A stretch of DNA of 64,000 nt from Telmatactis stephensoni (taxonomy: Eukaryota; Cnidaria; Anthozoa; Actiniaria; Isophelliidae). The notes under the pieces were generated by a model that saw only the letters and a list, made by a program, of their open reading frames with translations, was not told the origin of the DNA and ran no database searches. Position numbers and translations under genes: made by a program. Shown piece by piece: positions 59,401-64,000 of this stretch (position 1 is the first letter of the stretch; every line of letters begins with the position of its first letter). Location: assembly GCA_029948255.1 (NCBI GenBank), contig JALIZF010001691.1, positions 372,001 through 436,000 on the forward strand, written 5' to 3'.

Positions 59401-60723
59401 CCCCTAAATCCGCCCCTGGGTGGTGACCACGTCTTTGTTTTCTTCAGTTATGGTGGATAACTTAATGTACCTACAAATATTTACAACTATCGTGTAACAA
59501 AAAATATATACAATGCCAGTGACTAAATAAAGAAATGTCTATGCACTGCTAATGAGCCAGGCTTCAGTTCACATTGAATTTCATTTCTCCATATGAACCT
59601 ATCTCCCCTAAATCAAGCAGCACCAAGATGTAATAAGATGTAATACAGGAGAAATAGCAGTAAATTTAAGATGGGATATTTTCTTAAGATTCATTGGAAA
59701 AACGCATTGGATGGCAAGCTCATGCCGTCCAATGCACTTTTCTGAATGATCGAATCTTGAGAAAATATCTAATCTTAAATTTACTGTCTTTTTTTTTTCT
59801 TTTTCATCTTATAGAATGAAACTTTAGCACTTTTACTAATATCGAGGTGCTTTTCCACTTTTTGGAGTTTATTTTGATGGTGCTGCTTGATTTAGGAGAG
59901 ATAGGGTCACGTGACCAGTGTTAGTGCATATGGCCTATTGGATACATTTTGTGCAGGCCGACATATTTAAAACTGAAAGGAAAGATTTTTAGAAATATAG
60001 TCAATTTGACCATCAATTACTTACAGTAATTAGAGCCTTTATCTGTTGCTGATAAGTTTGCTCAGTTGTGAATATTTCAGTAATAACTTTCTTTCTCTTC
60101 CTTGCCGTCACTTGAGAGTGTAGAACACTGCTCATTTCCTTTGATAAAACATGACTTGTCTGCGATACTTGTAGTGATAGGAACTTTTTGGCATTTTTCA
60201 CTACAAATTAAAAATATTTACTGACTTACTAAAGAAAGGGTCATGGGAACAGAGTAGGAGGATGCAAGGAATATATCCAAGTATTCTTGTTAGCTTCAGC
60301 TACCACAATATTGCGAAGGGGTCGAGTAATATATATATACTTACTCCTAGGATGTTAAGGATCCAATAAAACTGGCTGTATTCTTATATCAACTCATTTC
60401 TACCGCCTCGTAGACTTATAATTCGACTTCAAAGCATATGTCATATTTCTCCACAAAATGTTAATGTAAGTTTAATCAGTTTATAGCTTTAAAAAATATG
60501 ACCCGACTAAATTACAACCGAGCTCAGTAGCGAACAAAATCTGGAGTCGTGCAAATGACGTGATCAAGAAAGGTTCGATCTAAAATAGAACTCACCACCC
60601 TCCTCTGTTTATTTTACGATCAAAGGTTCTATTACCTTCTTTAATACGAAAATTGAACTTACATTTGGTGCTGTTCTTTGTTCTTGAAGAGCTTCGGATA
60701 CCGCTGTATCGCATCGAAGCCAT
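53445..60723 (-). CDS. Dbl-family RhoGEF (DH-PH) with acidic tail, complete, twelve coding exons
   Basis: A complete 585-residue guanine nucleotide exchange factor for Rho-family GTPases. Coding exons (minus): 60723-60663, 60200-60025, 59290-59075, 58563-58445, 57928-57858, 57311-57180, 56746-56712, 55596-55505, 55092-54984, 54751-54663, 54474-54330 and 53957-53445 (TAG). Every border is AG/GT and all phases fit. The DH domain spans about 52-250, starting RKRKKVITEIFTTEQTY and containing the helix LLITPVQRVPRYKLLL. The PH domain spans about 258-367 (GRLFIKEGQLLK, RMFFLFSDILIYAK) and ends with the conserved Trp358. The tail is basic, then strongly Asp/Glu/Ser-rich, ending in an NLS (KRRR, 571-574) and a KEN box (580-582). 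Overall layout resembles ARHGEF39 or FGD-type DH-PH proteins; I cannot decide which. There is no BRCT, SH3 or FYVE. A 5' UTR intron is likely (donor after 60865, acceptor before 60749). Confidence 0.94.
54570..54592. repeat. Poly-G run in RhoGEF intron
   Basis: About 22 consecutive G between exons 10 and 11. On the sense strand of the transcript this is a C run. Confidence 0.9.
55125..55447. repeat. 17-bp tandem repeat TATTCTAGAGGTGTCTG
   Basis: About 18-19 copies, mostly exact, each containing the palindrome TCTAGA or its variant. The array lies in the intron between coding exons 8 and 9, only about 30 bp downstream of the exon 9 acceptor in plus coordinates. Confidence 0.95.
55600..56090. 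other. RhoGEF intron, no repeat recognised
   Basis: Unique-looking sequence. An open reading of CACACCACTATTTGGGGAGAAT-like mRNA-style DNA near 55900-56040 may be a retroposed fragment, but it has no clear frame. Confidence 0.35.
56095..56512. mobile_element. G-run-ended hAT-like MITE with exact 8-bp duplication
   Basis: Starts CCCGGGG(G)nTACT and ends AGTACCCC...CCCGGG. TGCAGGGC is duplicated exactly at 56087-56094 and 56513-56520. Internal ACCCTGTTTATGACA phrases are repeated. It lies in the RhoGEF intron between coding exons 7 and 8 and belongs to the same structural class as 50909-51641. Confidence 0.88.
57320..57840. other. RhoGEF intron 5, nothing recognised
   Basis: AT-rich intronic DNA between coding exons 5 and 6. 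No exon or repeat is supported. Confidence 0.4.
59380..59418. mobile_element. Solo hAT-type terminus (TAAATCCGCCCCTG)
   Basis: Reading the minus strand it begins CAGGGGCGGATTTAGGGGAG, the same end type as the 21065 element. No partner end was found nearby, so it is a fragment inside the RhoGEF intron 2. Confidence 0.5.
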
Positions 60724-60931
60724 TTTCTACTAAGAATTTGTTGCAACGTCTGTATAAAACAAACCAAAATCAAATCAGAACATTTATCTGGTGAAAAAGA
60801 ACACATGATCGCAAAAGAATAAGACTGAGGTTTATTTTTATAAAGAAATTAAAAGATACTGTACCTTAGGAATTTTAAATCGGCGAAAACCGAAAGCCGT
60901 TGTCTGGTCTTTTGTTTTGATGTTCGTTGAT

Positions 60932-61113
60932 TTCAAATCGCCCACACTAATGCAGTAGACCGCTGGTCAAAACAAAACTCATACCAGTCTCCTAACCGTA
61001 AGCCACAGGTAGCCCATCTCTATGTGACAGCTGTTTATGAAGAGAACAGATTTGTTAGTCCTATGTCTTTATAGACTAGATGCTGATTGGTCGACTTGAT
61101 CAGGTAAACCAAT
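60932..61113 (-). promoter_or_regulatory. Probable RhoGEF promoter: two CCAAT boxes and a CHR-like TTTGAA
   Basis: CCAAT boxes in opposite orientations lie at 61086-61090 and 61109-61113. On the minus strand GGGCGATTTGAA (60943-60932) contains TTTGAA, the CHR core of G2/M genes, about 150 bp downstream. The transcription start is unknown, so this is a positional inference. Confidence 0.4.
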
Positions 61114-61189
61114 CAGAAACAAGAAAAAACTTATTTAATGTCCAAGTTGTTACTTCCATGTAAATGGATGGATTTTTATTTTCCAAGCT

Positions 61190-61213
61190 TTTGGGGCCCT
61201 GGCCCATCTTCAG
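61190..61213 (-). ncRNA. Second hammerhead-like/Penelope-tail motif
   Basis: The minus strand reads CTGAAGA, then TGGGCCAGGGCCCC, then AAAAGC. This resembles the CCTGAAGAAGGCC...GGCCGAAA phrase at Penelope-like 3' ends with the GAAA mutated to AAAA, so it is probably inactive. Confidence 0.35.
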
Positions 61214-61722
61214 GAAAAGAATGAAAAAAACAACAACTTAACTTCCAGAACACGTTCTGACAATGTTCCTTTTACTGGAAGCAGGAAACGAGCAACAAAA
61301 TAATACCCCCAAATTCCAAGAATGTGGTGTGGGGCTCAAATGACAAAATTGTAACACTGCTAAACCACCTTTGTTATAGAAAACACAAATTATTTATACT
61401 GCACCCTCCCCCCCCCCCAAAAAAAAATGAATCCCCTCCCTTTCCTCTGCACAACAATATGCCCACAGCCCTGTAGAGGTGGTCCCTAAAATGTTATAAT
61501 TTTGCATCACTCTCCTCCCCCACCCCCAGATGCAGATGATTTCTTGAGGTCACATGGTAAAATATTTATTTAATATTATATAATAATATTCAGTCCTATA
61601 TGTAATGATCTAGTTTCTACAAAGTTAATAAGCTTATTCTTTGATTAATATCAAATTTTAGATTATTGTTTTTTCTATAACTACATTTCAATTTGCATTA
61701 ACCCCTATAATACATTTTTCTT
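61214..61722. other. Spacer between RhoGEF promoter and piggyBac
   Basis: C-run and A-run sequence (61407-61428), otherwise AT-rich. No gene is seen. Confidence 0.45.
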
Positions 61723-61726
61723 TTAA

Positions 61727-64000
61727 CCCTTTGACTACTAGAGCCCAATCCCATTAATGTGCCCATGTTCCTGAAGCAAATTAGAGAGTCATAGATGATT
61801 TTGACCTCAAATCAAAATACATATGCTCAGTAGGAAATGGGAGTTCTTAAGCAAGCAATAACTACCTAATGTTGAAGAGGATGACCTATTTTATTAAACC
61901 AATGGGTTAAAGGAAAGGAAAGGCCTTACAAGAAGAGATTTTGACAAGACAATTCAAATATGAAAATAAATTCAAAACTCGCGCCATTTTTCAGTGACCA
62001 ATTAATTCTCACAACTTCATAAATCCTTCATAAATCAAAAAGATACCAATTTTTACTACATAAACTGACATTTCCATTCACAGGAAACCTTTCAGAATAG
62101 TGTTTTAGGTAAAACATGTTCATAATTGTTATAAATAAAGTTTTGTTTTACGATCTGTGTTCTATGTTGTGAAACTGTGCGAAGCACCTCACTTTACACA
62201 GAGCAACATCACATTGCTTGCACTTGAATCTTGTTTCAATCGGATAGCCTTTGGCTGTCCTTTTGCCATCTCTCTTACACTGGATGCACTCCTTTTTTCT
62301 CCCTTCACATCGTACTGAACTATGTTGAGCTGCTAACGATGCAGCAGCAATTAAACTAGCGCCAAATGCTCTCTTTCGTTGAGTGAATGCACCGATCAAC
62401 TGCTTGCCGAGTTCCATCCTAAAACCGATTTGTCGTTTCGTTGGGGTTTGTCTGTGCATGTTTTCTAAAATTCGGGCATTACAAACTGCCAAGTTTAACA
62501 CAAACCAGAAAAGATATCTATACCATTTCCTGCATTGCCTCCCCACAGTATACGAGGAACGAAGGTGATCAGCCTTATCTACACCTCCCATCTTTGCTGT
62601 GTACAAGTCGGACACTCGGGGCTTGTCGATTTCAATCTCTCGGCCTTTAACTTTCCTTTTCACAGCCCTTTGTGGCTCAGAATGGCTAACATTTGTCGAG
62701 ATGAAACTAACGTCCCTTTTGTCGTGCCATTTAGTAAAGGTAATGCCTCCCTTTTGCTGTCTGATCATTTCTCCTGGCCTCTTCAATTTTCTCTTCGAAC
62801 ACTCTGGTAGGCCCTTTCGGCCTGGTCGAACTGTGGAGCAAGCGTAAGTGTTTTGCAGTAATAAATGCTCTAAAAGTCTCACCGAAGAAAAAAAATTGTC
62901 AAAGAATAAGTGATGAAACTTATTAAGGAATGGTCTGGCCATTTTCATCACAACATTGTACCCCAATCCATGAATTAGCTGAGCTTCGGCTTCTTTTCCA
63001 AGGTAAACACTAAAATTCACTACGAAGGCATTTTCTGAATCAGCGGCCATCCAACATTTAATGCCGTATTTAGTTGGCTTTGCCGGCATATACTGCAGGA
63101 ACGATAAACGTCCTTTAAAAGCTATCATACCCTCGTCTATAGAAATGTTCTTTCCAGGATAGTAAGTTCTTTGTATATTGTTCAAAACACCAGATAATAT
63201 CGGCCGGACTTTGTATAAACGATCGTAATCTCTCTCGCCTCGCCTTGGTTCTTTTTCAGCATCGTTAAAATGTAGAAATTGGGCAAGTTCTTCAAAGCGG
63301 TTTTTCGTCATGACTTGTTTAATGCCATCATTTCTTAAAAATGGATCGTTGGACCAGTAGTTTGCGATATTGGGGAGCTTATTGATGCCCATCATGACCC
63401 AAATTCCGATGAAAGCTTTCATCTCCTCAACGGTTGTATCTTTCCACTGTGCGAGTCGATGTGGTTTGTCTCTCAACTTTTGTCTCGCAAATCTGTTTGT
63501 TTCATCTACTAATATTTTAAATTCTCCCTCTCCAAATAAGAGAGCGAAGTAGTCAGCTTCTCTGGCATCATTAGGTATTTGCACAAGAATCCCAGGATGT
63601 CCTTGGAAAGCTAAAACGTTAGTGTTCGTGAGGTTATTACTCCACTCGGCCTCTTGTTCGTTTTCGTCTTCGCTACTTGAGGTTTCATCCGACTGTTCAC
63701 TGCTTTCAACATCTTGAATCCCGTCAAAATCTATATCAGAATCAAATCCCTCGAAGTCTGGCTCGTCAGCATCTAAATCATCATCGCTTTCTCCAAATAT
63801 GTCCCTATATTCTTGTACTCCATTCACGCTTGCCGCCATGTACGCGTCAACAAGACTTCGCTCGCGCGATAAATTTCAAATCCATGTGCTGGCGCCTGTG
63901 AGCAATAAAATTATGCGCAGTTGCTGCAATTTGATTGGCTAATGTGTCTAGAATGACAATAGAACAATAGTGGTAGAATTCCAACTCTCTAGGGTGACCA
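61727..64000 (-). mobile_element. piggyBac transposon, right part beyond the window
   Basis: A TTAA at 61723-61726 is followed by CCCTTTGACTACTAGAGCCC, the CCCTTT start typical of piggyBac termini, 421 bp past the transposase stop. The matching GTCAAAGGG-TTAA end is not seen before position 64000, so the element is cut by the window edge. A different TTAA at 61698-61701 followed by CCCC is a less likely end. Confidence 0.65.
62148..63839 (-). CDS. piggyBac transposase, intact (PGBD4-like)
   Basis: A 563-residue uninterrupted cut-and-paste transposase. An acidic N-terminus (1-67) precedes the RNase H-like core. Catalytic aspartates of the DDD triad are visible at Asp235 (SIDEGM), Asp314 (LFFDNFF) and Asp421 (GGVDKAD), with Asp424 in the same motif. 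A Cys-rich zinc domain (511-561: CEGRKKECIQC, CKQC, CKVRC, H...H) at the C-terminus would bind the transposon ends. ATG 63839 lies in a good context and gives the family's usual length. Absence of stops or frameshifts means either recent activity or selection on a domesticated copy; the probable terminal sequence at 61727 favours a mobile element. Transcribed from the minus strand, convergent with nothing in view. Confidence 0.95.
   Translation of the reverse strand: MAASVNGVQEYRDIFGESDDDLDADEPDFEGFDSDIDFDGIQDVESSEQSDETSSSEDENEQEAEWSNNLTNTNVLAFQGHPGILVQIPNDAREADYFALLFGEGEFKILVDETNRFARQKLRDKPHRLAQWKDTTVEEMKAFIGIWVMMGINKLPNIANYWSNDPFLRNDGIKQVMTKNRFEELAQFLHFNDAEKEPRRGERDYDRLYKVRPILSGVLNNIQRTYYPGKNISIDEGMIAFKGRLSFLQYMPAKPTKYGIKCWMAADSENAFVVNFSVYLGKEAEAQLIHGLGYNVVMKMARPFLNKFHHLFFDNFFSSVRLLEHLLLQNTYACSTVRPGRKGLPECSKRKLKRPGEMIRQQKGGITFTKWHDKRDVSFISTNVSHSEPQRAVKRKVKGREIEIDKPRVSDLYTAKMGGVDKADHLRSSYTVGRQCRKWYRYLFWFVLNLAVCNARILENMHRQTPTKRQIGFRMELGKQLIGAFTQRKRAFGASLIAAASLAAQHSSVRCEGRKKECIQCKRDGKRTAKGYPIETRFKCKQCDVALCKVRCFAQFHNIEHRS

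Overview
The window is nuclear DNA from an animal. Protein-coding genes are split into short exons with GT..AG introns, are separated by AT-rich repeat-laden DNA, and encode metazoan families (TRIM/TIF1-like B-box plus bromodomain protein, rhodopsin-class GPCR, Dbl-family RhoGEF). The repeat style (G-run-ended hAT-like MITEs, TAA/TTA-flanked MITEs, tRNA-derived SINEs, piggyBac, Penelope-like remnants) and the melatonin-receptor-like intronless GPCR suggest a cnidarian, most likely a stony coral or other anthozoan. That assignment is inference, not proof.

Layout, left to right. (1) 161-6335, plus: the 3' part of a TRIM/TIF1-like gene with B-boxes, coiled coil, acidic linker, basic segment and C-terminal bromodomain in eight exons whose phases all agree; its 5' end lies off the window. 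Its introns carry two MITEs and several microsatellites. (2) 6336-12083: intergenic, ending in a roughly 100-bp tandem repeat that runs up to the next gene. (3) 12084-13241, plus: single-exon GPCR. (4) 13242-17353: dense foldback and retroelement debris, including a Penelope-like 3' end with hammerhead-like cores, and a cluster of CACGTG sites. (5) 17354-27357, minus: a six-exon gene for a 157-residue four-helix membrane protein with a 6.9-kb first intron full of repeats and fossil reverse-transcriptase motifs. (6) 27358-53400: a gene desert with no coding exon I can support, containing a SINE inserted in an older repeat, a 109-bp minisatellite, two satellite arrays in opposite orientation, a second SINE, foldbacks, and a MITE nested inside another MITE. 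(7) 53445-60865, minus: a complete twelve-coding-exon RhoGEF (585 residues, DH-PH, acidic tail with NLS and KEN box). (8) 61727 to the window end, minus: a piggyBac element with an intact 563-residue transposase; one terminus is visible, the other is off-window.

The genes do not form an operon or evident pathway; they are ordinary single-gene transcription units. I did not find a clearly new gene system. The most checkable unusual points are the CACGTG cluster, the inverted satellite pair, the TRIM-bromo architecture without a PHD finger, the Penelope-like fragment bounded by inverted repeats, the repeated reverse-transcriptase motif in one intron, the nested MITEs with exact target duplications, and the RhoGEF with cell-cycle-type signals.
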